Shown here piece after piece: positions 25,188 to 36,017 of a stretch of DNA of 64,000 nucleotides (positions are counted from its first letter, which is position 1; each line of letters starts with the position of its first letter). The stretch covers positions 1 through 64,000 of the forward strand of contig JJOH01000020.1 in assembly GCA_000696115.1 (NCBI GenBank), read 5' to 3'. Origin of the DNA: Streptomyces olindensis. Its GTDB lineage: Bacteria > Actinomycetota > Actinomycetes > Streptomycetales > Streptomycetaceae. The notes beneath the pieces were generated by a model, which saw only the letters and a program-made list of their open reading frames with translations, was not told the DNA's origin and did not search any database. The position numbers and the translations under genes are program-made.

Positions 25188-26147
25188 TCAGCGGCGTCTG
25201 CGCAGCGCCCGGACCGCCACGATGGCCGATGCCAGGGCCAGGGCCGCGGCGGGGGCGGCCCAACGCAGCGGGGCTGGCGGTGACACCGTCTGGGGCGCGG
25301 GGACGGGGGCGTAGCGACCGCGCGGCGGGGCGTGGTCCACCTCCTCGGCGCTGCGCCCGATCATCGTCCGCCGCGCGTGCGCCGCCTCGGCGACGCCCTC
25401 GGTGTCCTCGTCGTCCTCGTCGTCCTCCCCCGCGGGTTCGAGGGACGAGGGCGGGACCTCGGCACCGAAGACGGAGGCGGACGCGGAGGCGGATTCGTCG
25501 GCGGAGCCCGGAGGTTCCTCGGTGAGCCCCGGGTCGGGAGCGTCGTCGCCGCGAGCGGAGGGCTCGTCCTGGGGCGCTGGGCCGGAGGCCTCCGCCGAGC
25601 CGCCCTCCGGCCGCGTGGGAGCGGAAGGCGGAGGCGGGGGCGCGTCGTCGGCGTCCGGGGTGGTCTCGTGGTCCGTCGTGGCCCGGGGTTCGAAGTCCTG
25701 GGTGGCGAGGGGCGCGGTCGGGTCCGGCGCGGCCGTGGCCAGGTGCTCCGCGAAACGGTTCAGCAGCCGGGTGACGGCGCCCTCCACCGCGTCCGGAGGG
25801 AGGTCGGTGATGCGCCCCTTCGCCGAGGCCGTGCCGTCGAACGCCACGGTGCAGCCGTCGTCCGCCTCCCGCAGGGCGATCCGCAGCGCGAGCGTGACCG
25901 AGCCGCTGCCGCGCGACTCCTCCGCCTCGCCCTCGGCGGCGTACGCCCCGTCGTCCCGCCGGGAGAGCCGTACCGCTCCCCGGTACGTGACGGAGTGGCT
26001 GCCGACCCGGATCTTCAGCCGCCCGGCGACGGGCTCGGCGCCGACGTCCTGCTGGAGCCCGGGAACCGCCCGGGCGACCCGCGCGGGGTCGTCCAGCACC
26101 TCCCTGAGCCGCTCGGCCGGAACCGGAACGAACACCTCGTGCTCCAT
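25188..26147 (-). CDS. SRPBCC/CoxG-like protein with C-terminal membrane anchor
   Basis: 319 residues from MEHEVFVPVPAERLREVLDD, the usual opening of CoxG-type START-fold proteins. The SRPBCC domain (about 1-145) has VARAVPGLQQD and the VTRLLNRFAEHL helix. A long Pro/Glu/Asp/Ser linker (145-280) leads to a hydrophobic segment WAAPAAALALASAIVAV and an Arg tail, so the protein is probably membrane-tethered. Ligand unknown. A start 36 bases further upstream (GTG) is possible. The 3' end is part of a tandem repeat array. Confidence 0.82.
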   Translation of the reverse strand: MEHEVFVPVPAERLREVLDDPARVARAVPGLQQDVGAEPVAGRLKIRVGSHSVTYRGAVRLSRRDDGAYAAEGEAEESRGSGSVTLALRIALREADDGCTVAFDGTASAKGRITDLPPDAVEGAVTRLLNRFAEHLATAAPDPTAPLATQDFEPRATTDHETTPDADDAPPPPPSAPTRPEGGSAEASGPAPQDEPSARGDDAPDPGLTEEPPGSADESASASASVFGAEVPPSSLEPAGEDDEDDEDTEGVAEAAHARRTMIGRSAEEVDHAPPRGRYAPVPAPQTVSPPAPLRWAAPAAALALASAIVAVRALRRRR

Positions 26148-26270
26148 GTCGACGGACTCTACCCAGCACAGCCCGAAACGCACCCCCGCCTGAGGGATTC
26201 ACGCCCGATCCGCCCCCACCAGGCGTATCCTCCCGGCCCGGCCGGACGGGCCCCGTCCGCTCCCGTCCGC

Positions 26271-26306
26271 TCCGACCGCTCCGACCGCTCCGACCGCTCC
26301 GACCGC
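26271..26306. repeat. Four tandem 9-bp repeats abutting the spermidine-synthase stop
   Basis: TCCGACCGC is repeated four times (26271-26306), preceded by diverged copies from about 26256, and ends exactly where the stop codon of the next gene begins (26307-26309). Confidence 0.8.
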
Positions 26307-27962
26307 TCAGTAGCGCGGATGCACCAGCGTCGACGCCGGCAGCCCCGCGATCCGTGTCTCCCGCGCCGCCCGCGCGCCCGCCGCGAGGGACGCGTCCGTG
26401 AGGACGCGGGGGCGCGGGCCGTTCGGGTCGAGGCGCGGCCGCGGCTCGGTGCGGGCGGCCAGGACGAAACCCCAGTCCCGGGGCGCGTGGGAGCGGTCGG
26501 CGGGCGTGCGGTCGGGCCCGACGGCGAAACCGGCGTGCCGCACGCCCGTGCCGTACGGGGCGGTGCGGAAGCCGGCCGCGCGCACCGTCGCCTCCACCGT
26601 CCAGTACACGCGGGGGCTGGACGCGACCGGCCCGGCGTGCACCACGAGCCGTCCGCCGGGGGCCAGCACGCGCCGCGCGAGGCCGTAGAACTCCTGCGAG
26701 TACAGCTTCGTGCTCGCCGTGATGCCCGGGTCCGGCAGGTCCGAGACGACCACGTCGTACGTCGCGGGGGGCGCCGAGCGGAGCCAGCCGAAGGCGTCCC
26801 CGGTGGTCACGTGCGCGCGGGGGTCGCCGAACGCGTGCTCGTTCAGCGCGGACAGGGACGGGTCGGTGCGGGCCAGCCGGACCACCTCGGCGTCGAGTTC
26901 GACGACGTCGACCCGGTCCACTCCGGGGTGGCGCAGCACCTCGCGGGCCGCGAGGCCGTCGCCGCCGCCGAGGATGAGCACGCGCGCGTGCGGCCCGTTC
27001 ATCGCGGGGTGGACGAGGGCCTCGTGGTAGCGCAGCTCGTCGCGTCCGCTGACCCGCAGCCGACCGTCGAGGAACAGGTCGAGGGGACGGCCGGGCGTGC
27101 CGCCGGTGAGGACCACTTCCTGCACGCCGGACTGGAGCGCCACCCGTACGTCCTCTCCGTACACCGCGTGCCGGGCGGCCCGTTCGAAGTCGTCGACGAG
27201 GACGGCGGCCGAAGCGAGGATCGCGAGCACGAGGGCGTTGGCGAGCAGCAGCAGCCGGCGGGCGCGCCGAGTGAGGTCGCGGCGGAACAGGCCGAGCACC
27301 AGCGCGCCGCCGACGACCGCGTTGACGGCGCCGGTGAGCAGCGCGCCGGTCAGCTGCCCGAGGAACGACAGGAGCAGGAAGGGGAAGGCGAGGCCGCCGA
27401 CGAGGGCGCCGACGTAGTCCGCGGCGAACAGGTCGGCCACGGCGCCGCCCGCGTCCTCGCGGCGGATGCGCTGGATCAGTTCCATCAGCAGCGGAATCTC
27501 GGCGCCGATGAGCAGCCCGGTCGCGAGGGAGAACGCGACGAGCAGGCAGCGCGGTCCGCTGGCCCACATCCCGCCCCAGTCGCCGGTCCAGGCGAAGACG
27601 GCGTACAGGGCCATCGCGCTGCACCCGCCGACGAGGGCGAGGGTGGCCTCGACGGCGCCGAAGCCGGCCGCGGCGAGCCCGCGCAGCCGCTTCGCGGCGA
27701 GGGAGCCGATGCCCATGGCGAAGACCATGACGGAGAGCACGACGGACGCCTGGGTGACCGAGTCGCCCATCAAGTACGAGGCGAGCGCGACGAGTTCCAG
27801 TTCGTACACGAGTCCACAGGCCGCGCAGACGAACACGCCCGCGAGCACCAGGAACCGTCCGGTGCCCGGCCGGACGGGCAGCCGCGCCGGGCCGCCGGGG
27901 CCGTCCGGGGCGCTCCAGGGCGGCGGGGAACCGGGCGGGGCGGGCACGTGCGGCTCGATCAC
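26307..27962 (-). CDS. Membrane-fused spermidine synthase-like aminopropyltransferase
   Basis: 551 residues. The N-terminal half (about 25-225) has seven or so transmembrane helices (VFVCAACGLVYELELVALASYL onward). The C-terminal half is a SAM-dependent spermidine-synthase fold: VLILGGGDGLAAREVLRHPG, VDVVELDAEVV, and YDVVVSDLPDPG with the catalytic acidic residue. Such fusions are widespread in actinobacteria. Polyamine synthesis is the family assignment, but transfer to another acceptor at the membrane is possible. Followed directly by nonamer repeats. Confidence 0.88.
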   Translation of the reverse strand: MIEPHVPAPPGSPPPWSAPDGPGGPARLPVRPGTGRFLVLAGVFVCAACGLVYELELVALASYLMGDSVTQASVVLSVMVFAMGIGSLAAKRLRGLAAAGFGAVEATLALVGGCSAMALYAVFAWTGDWGGMWASGPRCLLVAFSLATGLLIGAEIPLLMELIQRIRREDAGGAVADLFAADYVGALVGGLAFPFLLLSFLGQLTGALLTGAVNAVVGGALVLGLFRRDLTRRARRLLLLANALVLAILASAAVLVDDFERAARHAVYGEDVRVALQSGVQEVVLTGGTPGRPLDLFLDGRLRVSGRDELRYHEALVHPAMNGPHARVLILGGGDGLAAREVLRHPGVDRVDVVELDAEVVRLARTDPSLSALNEHAFGDPRAHVTTGDAFGWLRSAPPATYDVVVSDLPDPGITASTKLYSQEFYGLARRVLAPGGRLVVHAGPVASSPRVYWTVEATVRAAGFRTAPYGTGVRHAGFAVGPDRTPADRSHAPRDWGFVLAARTEPRPRLDPNGPRPRVLTDASLAAGARAARETRIAGLPASTLVHPRY

Positions 27963-28020
27963 CCTGCGACGTTACGTCACGTCTCCGCTGCGGTCCGTCA
28001 CCCACACGTGTGGTGCTGGT

Positions 28021-28626
28021 TTACAGAGGACGGATATCGGTACGAGAAGGGGTTCGGCGGCAGTGCTCGGTCGGTCGGGCTCCGTCCAGCCCGCTCGGCC
28101 AGGACGCGGTGACCGCCGCCGGAACCCGAACGCCCACTCTGGTACGGGTCGCCACCAACTGGCCGTCCTGCGGGTACGCGTGCCAGGTCCGCCAGTGCAC
28201 CTGCCCCTCGTGGTGCTGGGCCAGCAGCGCCGTGAAGGCGTGCGGGCTGCCGGGGAAGACGCCGGCGAGGCCGTGCGGGTGGTCGGCGACGAGGGCGAGC
28301 AACTCCTGGGCGCGGCCCGCGAAGGAGCCGGGCGAGAGGACCTCGACCCGGGCCGCGAACTCGTACTCCCAGTCGCCCACCCGCTTGGCGACGCCGAGCG
28401 GAAGCGGAGTGCTGCTGCCCGGAATGCACGCCACCGTCTCCGAGCAGACGCCCCGCTCCTCCTCCAGCAGCACCTGATGGGACGCGCCGAGGAGTCGCAA
28501 CTGCAGTTTGCTGCCCGTCAGTTCGAGGTCGAGCGTGGCCAGGGCGGGAAGCGGCTCGCGCCCCAGGGCCCAGGCGAGATCGGCCGCGCGCGTGTCGCTG
28601 TAGGAGGTGTTCAGGGTCGTGAGCAT
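28021..28626 (-). CDS. DUF2617 family protein
   Basis: 201 residues starting MLTTLNTSYSDTRAADLAWALG, a recognisable DUF2617 opening, with a GGAG ribosome site. The body is soluble alpha/beta, and QVHWRTWHAYPQDGQLVATRT near the C-terminus is the conserved block. The last 35 residues are basic and less conserved. Function unknown. Located 59 bases downstream of the start of the divergent-looking spacer to the spermidine synthase gene, on the same strand. Confidence 0.82.
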   Translation of the reverse strand: MLTTLNTSYSDTRAADLAWALGREPLPALATLDLELTGSKLQLRLLGASHQVLLEEERGVCSETVACIPGSSTPLPLGVAKRVGDWEYEFAARVEVLSPGSFAGRAQELLALVADHPHGLAGVFPGSPHAFTALLAQHHEGQVHWRTWHAYPQDGQLVATRTRVGVRVPAAVTASWPSGLDGARPTEHCRRTPSRTDIRPL

Positions 28627-29217
28627 GGATCGGCTCCGCAAGCACACAAAGGAGAGGGAGATGGGACCGCTGCGCCCCGGTCGCACCGGGGGATTGTCGG
28701 CCCGGATCAGACCGGTCGGCCGGTTTCAGGAAGGTGTCCGCGGGACGTCCGAGAGGCTGCGTTGGTGATTGAGAGGGAATCATGAACTGTGGCGCTGCCA
28801 CAGCGTTTTTACCCAAGTTCGTAGGGTTTCCACCCCTCAGAGGGCTCCACTGCTCAACTGTTCAACCACGGCGTGTGCCGGTGCCGGGGAGGCGTGCGCC
28901 GGTGCGCCGTGGCGCGCACCCACCGGCCGGGACGGACCGGCGCCCGGCATTCCGCCTGACCACCGAAGTGGCCCTGTGACGCCCGCAGTTGCCGGAGTCA
29001 CCCCCGGACGCGCCACCCCCTGGGCGCAGTTGTCCTACAGGCATGAGAAGTTGCCCGAATCCACGTAACGTCACCGGACAGAGGTTCGGCACATCCGCCG
29101 GTCGAGAACTCCGGCCCGACACGGGAACGCGGGGCCCGCCCCAGGTGCGGACCCCGCGCTCGCGCTCGCGCTCGGTGGATGCGGCTCCCCCGTCGTGAGG
29201 GCCGGCCGGTGTAGCGG
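28627..29217. other. 591-base spacer without an identified gene
   Basis: Apart from the plus-strand intrinsic-terminator-like hairpin at 28787-28810 I find no convincing gene. An open frame from 28782 (MNCGAATAFLPKF...) has a GAGAGGGA ribosome site, but its protein is low in pattern and its start lies inside the hairpin, so it is not called. The stretch 28780-28870 is AT-richer than its surroundings. Confidence 0.5.
28787..28810 (+). terminator. Orphan plus-strand intrinsic terminator
   Basis: CTGTGGC-GCT-GCCACAG (28787-28803) is followed by CGTTTTT, a classical hairpin plus U-tract, unusual for this GC content. No plus-strand gene lies upstream, so it may end a small RNA transcript. Confidence 0.5.
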
Positions 29218-29469
29218 TCAGCTGCCTCCGCCGCCGCATCCGCCCCCGCCTCCACCGCAGGACGAGCCGCCCCCGCAGGAGTGCCCGCCGGACGAGCCGG
29301 AGTCTCCCCCGCCGGCCCACCAGCTGCCGCCGCTGTCGTGACGACCGGAACCGGTGGACGCCCACGCCCCGCGACGCGTCGTCCGCCCGGATCCGCCCCT
29401 GCGGGCCTTGGACACGAGCGCCCCGATCAAGACGACTCCGATCACCGCCAGGATGATGCCGACGACCAT
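29218..29469 (-). CDS. Small membrane protein with Gly/Cys-rich C-terminus
   Basis: 83 residues. MVVGIILAVIGVVLIGALV is a single N-terminal transmembrane segment. It is followed by a basic stretch and then a tail of Gly, Ser, Cys and His (HSCGGGSSCGGGGGGCGGGGS). The AAGGAGG ribosome site fixes the ATG at 29469. Such tails occur on actinobacterial TPM-like and related membrane proteins, and the clustered cysteines could bind metal. Function unknown. Confidence 0.75.
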   Translation of the reverse strand: MVVGIILAVIGVVLIGALVSKARRGGSGRTTRRGAWASTGSGRHDSGGSWWAGGGDSGSSGGHSCGGGSSCGGGGGGCGGGGS

Positions 29470-29597
29470 GGCGTCACCCTCCTTCCGTTTCCCCCGAAGC
29501 GGCCCCCCGTGGGCGCCTCGCACTTGCGTGAACCGGTGATGCCCGGCCCTCGAACGCGCCAAAGCAGAGTTGAGGAACTCCAGAGCTTCGGCGCAGG

Positions 29598-30866
29598 ATG
29601 ACCGGCATGACCTCCAGCGCGCGCCCCCTCCTCAACCGTCGGCTCGCCGAGTTCGGGACGACGATCTTCGCCGAGATGTCGGCCCTGGCGCTGAGCACCG
29701 GCGCCATCAACCTCGGGCAGGGCTTCCCCGACACCGACGGCCCCGAGGAGGTCAGGGAGGCGGCCGTGCGGGCGCTGCGGGACGGCCGCGGCAACCAGTA
29801 CCCGCCCGGCCCCGGCATCCCCGAGCTGCGCACCGCGGTCGCCGCCCACCAGCAGCGGCGCTACAGCCTGTCCTTCGACCCCGACACGGAGGTCCTGGTC
29901 ACCGCCGGGGCCACGGAGGCGATCGCCGCCGCGCTGCTGGCCCTGCTGGAACCCGGCGACGAGGTGATCGCCTTAGAGCCGTACTACGACTCGTACGCGG
30001 CGTGCATCGCGATGGCGGGCGGACGCCGGGTGCCGGTGACGCTGCGCGCGGACGAGGGCGCGGGCCGCTTCCGCCTCGACCTCGACGAGCTGCGCGACGC
30101 CGTCACCGACCGCACCCGCCTGCTGCTGATCAACACCCCGCACAACCCGACCGGCACGGTCCTCACCCGCGCGGAGCTGGCCGCGATCGCCGAGCTGGCG
30201 GTGGAGCGGGACCTGCTCGTGGTGACGGACGAGGTGTACGAGCACCTGGTCTTCGACGACGCCGAGCACGTGCCGCTGGCGACGTTCCCGGGGATGCGCG
30301 AGCGCACCGTGACGATCGGCTCGGCCGGCAAGACCTACTCGTTCACCGGCTGGAAGGTCGGCTGGGTGACGGCGTCCCCGGAGCTGGTCACGGCGGTCCG
30401 CTCGGCGAAGCAGTACCTGACGTACGTCTCGGCGGGCCCGTTCCAGTACGCGGTCGCGGAGGCGCTGGCGCTGCCCGAGTCGTACTTCACCGCGTTCCGC
30501 GACGACATGCTGGCCAAGCGGGATCTGCTGTCGGCGGGCCTGGAGGAGGCGGGCTTCCGGGTCTTCCGCCCGTCGGGCACGTACTTCGTCACCACCGACA
30601 TCCGCCCCCTCGGCGAAACGGACGGCTTCACCTTCTGCCGCGCCCTGCCCGAACGCGCCGGCGTCGTCGCCATCCCGAACGCGGTCTTCTACGACCACCG
30701 CGAGGAGGGCGCACCGTTCGTACGGTTCGCGTTCTGCAAGCGGACGGAGGTCCTTCAGGAGGCCGCGAAGCGACTCGGGGCGGCCTTCCAGACGCGTTCG
30801 GGCCGTCCCCGCCCCGTCGGTCAGGGTGGCCAAGTGCGCTCGACGCGGTCGCGTCGTACCGCGTAG
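29598..30866 (+). CDS. Class I/II aminotransferase (DapC-like) with a TTA codon
   Basis: 422-residue PLP aminotransferase. GQGFPDTDGPEEV (substrate loop), TAGATEAIAAALLAL, NTPHNPTGTVLTRAEL (cofactor Asn), DEVYEHLVFDD and the Schiff-base lysine in GSAGKTYSFTGWKVGW (about 240) are intact. Related enzymes act on N-succinyl-diaminopimelate, aspartate or kynurenine. Codon 126 (29973-29975) is TTA, so translation should need the bldA tRNA. The last about 30 residues (from TRSGRPRP) look unlike the family and read into decayed sequence; the original stop was probably lost. Confidence 0.88.
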   Translation: MTGMTSSARPLLNRRLAEFGTTIFAEMSALALSTGAINLGQGFPDTDGPEEVREAAVRALRDGRGNQYPPGPGIPELRTAVAAHQQRRYSLSFDPDTEVLVTAGATEAIAAALLALLEPGDEVIALEPYYDSYAACIAMAGGRRVPVTLRADEGAGRFRLDLDELRDAVTDRTRLLLINTPHNPTGTVLTRAELAAIAELAVERDLLVVTDEVYEHLVFDDAEHVPLATFPGMRERTVTIGSAGKTYSFTGWKVGWVTASPELVTAVRSAKQYLTYVSAGPFQYAVAEALALPESYFTAFRDDMLAKRDLLSAGLEEAGFRVFRPSGTYFVTTDIRPLGETDGFTFCRALPERAGVVAIPNAVFYDHREEGAPFVRFAFCKRTEVLQEAAKRLGAAFQTRSGRPRPVGQGGQVRSTRSRRTA

Positions 30867-30869
30867 GCG

Positions 30870-31306
30870 TCCGGACCGCCCTTGCCCACTGCCCGATCTC
30901 CCCGGCCTCCCAGAGGTCGGTGATGGCCCTGACCGGGACCCGATTGGCGGCCACGACGGGAGTTCCGTGCCCGAACCTCGGGTCGATCACGGCGGGTACG
31001 GAGTCCGGGTACTGCCTGAGTCGCAGGCTGGATGGGCGTCTGACCGTCCCGCGCCCTGCGCAGGTCGCCGAGGCCGGGCTCGACGAAGATGTCCACACCG
31101 TCCGTCGCGATCCGCTCCGACACGAGTCCGTACGGAGTGGCGAAGGCGTCCCGTACGGCGGCCGCCGCTTCCCTGATCTCGCTCGTCCGCAGTCCCAGGG
31201 AGCGCAGGGAACGGAGCACATGGGCCTCGGCCACCGCGATGAACGGCACCGAGGGCTGTCCCTTCCGCAGTGGCTCGACCTGGTGGACCAGGGGCGCCCC
31301 ACCTCC
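30870..31306 (-). pseudogene. Decayed DUF433-domain protein (antitoxin-like)
   Basis: Two frames are needed. The first, from about 31306, reads FIAVAEAHVLRSLRSLGL, TPYGLVSERIATDGVDIF and GDLRRARDGQTPI. From about 31040 a second frame continues with SLRLRQYPDSVPAVIDPRFG and VVAANRVPVRAITDLWEAGE, the hallmark of the DUF433 domain. About 20 residues expected between them are missing, and both ends are truncated. DUF433 proteins commonly act as antitoxins; no toxin partner remains. Non-functional. Confidence 0.72.
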
Positions 31307-31416
31307 TCCTGCCCGTCGGCCCGGTACCGGTTTTCGCGTCGTCGCACATCAAGCCTGCCACCCAGGGGCGGACAGCACACCGGACGGCACATCCCACGGC
31401 ACACGCACCCAGGGGG

Positions 31417-31650
31417 TCAGCCGGCCGCACGCAGGTTCTCCGCACCCACGCGCTCTCGGCAGCTCCGGCAGTGTCCGGGCTCCGGGGCGCGGAAGGCACG
31501 CTCACAGCCGTCGCAGGTCTGGAAGGGCAGTACGGCGGGGTGCTCGGCGATCGTGGGCGGCGGGGGTGGGGGCGGCGTCGGCAGCGGCGTTTCCCGGAGC
31601 CGGAAGGCGAGGACGCTCGCGGGTCGGGCCCTCCCGGTTCTTTCAGGAGG
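31417..31650 (-). pseudogene. 3' remnant of a small zinc-ribbon protein
   Basis: An open frame without any start codon, bounded by an upstream stop (31651-31653), ends with PFQTCDGCERAFRAPEPGHC and RSCRERVG. This gives a Cys-x2-Cys ... Cys-x2-Cys zinc-binding pattern after a proline run. I associate this tail with small proteins of mobile or accessory loci but cannot name the family. It is probably the end of a deleted gene next to the DUF433 remnant. Confidence 0.45.
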
Positions 31651-31857
31651 TCAGCGGCCGACCGGCCCCTCGCGGACAAGGGTCCGGCGAGTCCGGAAGA
31701 CGGACGGCGGCCGGGAACCGGCTGCCTCGGATGCGGCGCCCCGGCCTTCAACTCGCCTTCGAGGGCGGCCCACCTCGTCCGCGAACAAGCAAACGGCGCG
31801 TACAGCACGCACCCGTTCGTACGCGCCGACGCGCCGTGAGAGGCCCGCTCGGGGGCC

Positions 31858-32385
31858 CTACTCGTCGTCCTCGGGCTTCTCCGCCTCGTTGATCTCCTGC
31901 TCCAGGCCGAGCTGCTCGACGAGCCACTTGTCGAACTCGATCGCGGCGCGCACCCAGCTGACCGTCGAGGAGACGAAGTGCTCCAGGCTCACGCCCATGC
32001 CGATCAGCATCTGGGCCTCGCCGATCAGGCGGACCGTGCCGTCGTCGTGGGTGTGGCTGTAGACCTTGGGCCACAGGGTGCGGCGGTTCCAGTCGTCGAT
32101 GGACTCCAGGATCTGCGGCTTGGCCTCGATCTCGTGGGGCCGGTCGTAGAACGTCCGCACGGAGAAGACCTGCTGGTCTCCCTCTCCACGGAACATGAAG
32201 TAGGTGCGGAACTGCTCCCACGGCGCCGCGAGGTCTCCCTCGTCGTCGACGACGTACTTGAGCTCCATCTGGTCGAGGAGCTGCTTCACGAGGTCCTGAT
32301 CCGGGACGACGGGGCCCGCCGGTCCTTGCGGCTGCGGCTCGGGCTGGCCCCCGAAGTTCGGAATCGAGGACGGGTCGATGGTCAC
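31858..32385 (-). CDS. YbjN domain-containing protein
   Basis: 175 residues with GTG start at 32385, preceded by GAAGGG. The YbjN fold, related to type III secretion chaperones, is seen in LVKQLLDQMELKYVVDDEGDL, FMFRGEGDQQVFSVRTFYD and LIGEAQMLIGMGVSLEHF. Acidic and soluble with a Pro-rich N-terminus. Function in actinobacteria is not established; a chaperone-like role is suggested by the fold. Lies 165 bases from the divergent gene at 32551. Confidence 0.88.
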   Translation of the reverse strand: MTIDPSSIPNFGGQPEPQPQGPAGPVVPDQDLVKQLLDQMELKYVVDDEGDLAAPWEQFRTYFMFRGEGDQQVFSVRTFYDRPHEIEAKPQILESIDDWNRRTLWPKVYSHTHDDGTVRLIGEAQMLIGMGVSLEHFVSSTVSWVRAAIEFDKWLVEQLGLEQEINEAEKPEDDE

Positions 32386-32550
32386 CGTGAATTTCCCTTC
32401 GTACGGATTCCGCCATCCTCCCCCATGCGGGGAGGGGGGTGGCAAGCCCCGACAGGCCCTGTCAGCCCACGGCTGACACGATCCGGTCAACCGCAACCTC
32501 CGGGTGCCGGAACCCGTCTCCCCCAAGGGTGGACGAAGGGGGCGGCGGCC

Positions 32551-33024
32551 ATGGCGGCGACGGGCCGGGGGCATACCCGGTGGGGGCTGATCCTGCCGTT
32601 TCTGGCAGTACCGGTGCTCCTCCTCGGGTTCCTCGTCATCGGCCTTTTCATGTGGGGCCAGACGGACGAGGACGACACGCGCGGGGGAGGCACGGCGACG
32701 GTGCCCTGCGCCGAGGCGCTGGCCTTCGGCGGGGCCGAGCGTCCCGGGGGCGCGGAGGCCGGCCACTGCGCCGTGCAGCGGGGCATCGACACCGCGTACA
32801 CGGCGGTGCTGCGGATGCCGCGTGCGGACGTGCGCGACTGGCTGCGCGCCACGTACCCGGACGCCCCCGAGGCCCGTACGGGTGGTTCCTGTGCGGCGCT
32901 CTGTCTGGATGTGACCCACGAGGACGGCCTGCCCGGCGCGGCGGAGGCGCACGTGGTGCAGGTGAGGGTGGAGTACGTGAACGCCGAGACGGCGCGGGTG
33001 CGCTTCTCGGCGTTCACGACGTGA
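32551..33024 (+). CDS. Hypothetical membrane-anchored protein
   Basis: 157 residues. LILPFLAVPVLLLGFLVIGLFMW is a single N-terminal signal-anchor segment. The rest is extracytoplasmic and contains four cysteines (VPCAEAL, GHCAVQ, GSCAALCLDV) that could pair as disulfides. The ATG at 32551 is supported by GAAGGGGG upstream. Convergent with clpB, 19 bases apart. I do not recognise a family. Confidence 0.75.
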   Translation: MAATGRGHTRWGLILPFLAVPVLLLGFLVIGLFMWGQTDEDDTRGGGTATVPCAEALAFGGAERPGGAEAGHCAVQRGIDTAYTAVLRMPRADVRDWLRATYPDAPEARTGGSCAALCLDVTHEDGLPGAAEAHVVQVRVEYVNAETARVRFSAFTT

Positions 33025-33043
33025 CGCCAGGGACCCGGGCCGC

Positions 33044-35641
<2,598 letters not shown>

Positions 35642-35685
35642 GTTCGCGTTCTCCTCCTTGCACTGACCCGAACGACTTACACAAA

Positions 35686-35706
35686 GTTGAGTCTACTGCA
35701 CTCAAG
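35686..35706 (-). promoter_or_regulatory. HAIR element (HspR operator) in the clpB promoter
   Basis: GTTGAGT-CTACTGC-ACTCAAG matches the HspR consensus CTTGAGT-N7-ACTCAAG at 13 of 14 positions. On the minus strand its TTGAGT can serve as the -35 with TGTAAG 18 bases on as the -10. Confidence 0.88.
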
Positions 35707-35933
35707 GACGCGCCGGGAGCCCGGACGGTACTCCGCACGTGGTACCCCCGTCCGGTTCACATACGATCCCGCGACCCGGCTCGCTCGCCGCCGAACCCGG
35801 CGCGCGCGGTCATCGAGAGGGAGCTGACGCGCACGATGGGGCGCGGTTGAGGGAAGTGAAAATCCACACCGGTGATCGACTGGTTCCAGCCACCGGGGAA
35901 CTGGGCGGATACCCGGAAATGTCCCCACAAACT

Positions 35934-35974
35934 GCAGCGGCGTCACCGTGTTCAGGTCACGGTGACGCCGCTGC
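35934..35974 (-). terminator. Terminator hairpin downstream of the peptide/Rieske-like operon
   Basis: A perfect 17-bp stem (35934-35950 with 35958-35974) and a seven-base loop, 44 bases past the stop at 36018. It also separates that operon from clpB. The rest of the gap 35707-36017 shows nothing else. Confidence 0.8.
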
Positions 35975-36017
35975 GGGGGGAAGCACCTGAGCGATCTGTT
36001 ACGACGGGGGAATCGCG

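Noticed and set aside
25114..28005. A 963-codon open frame antisense/offset to the SRPBCC and spermidine-synthase genes
   Set aside because: Arg/Pro/Gly-rich composition without any domain; it spans two well-supported genes in another frame, a normal artefact of high third-position GC.
28782..28979. 65-codon frame MNCGAATAFLPKF... with a ribosome-site-like GAGAGGGA
   Set aside because: Start lies inside an intrinsic-terminator-like hairpin, the composition drifts to Arg/Pro noise and no family is recognised.
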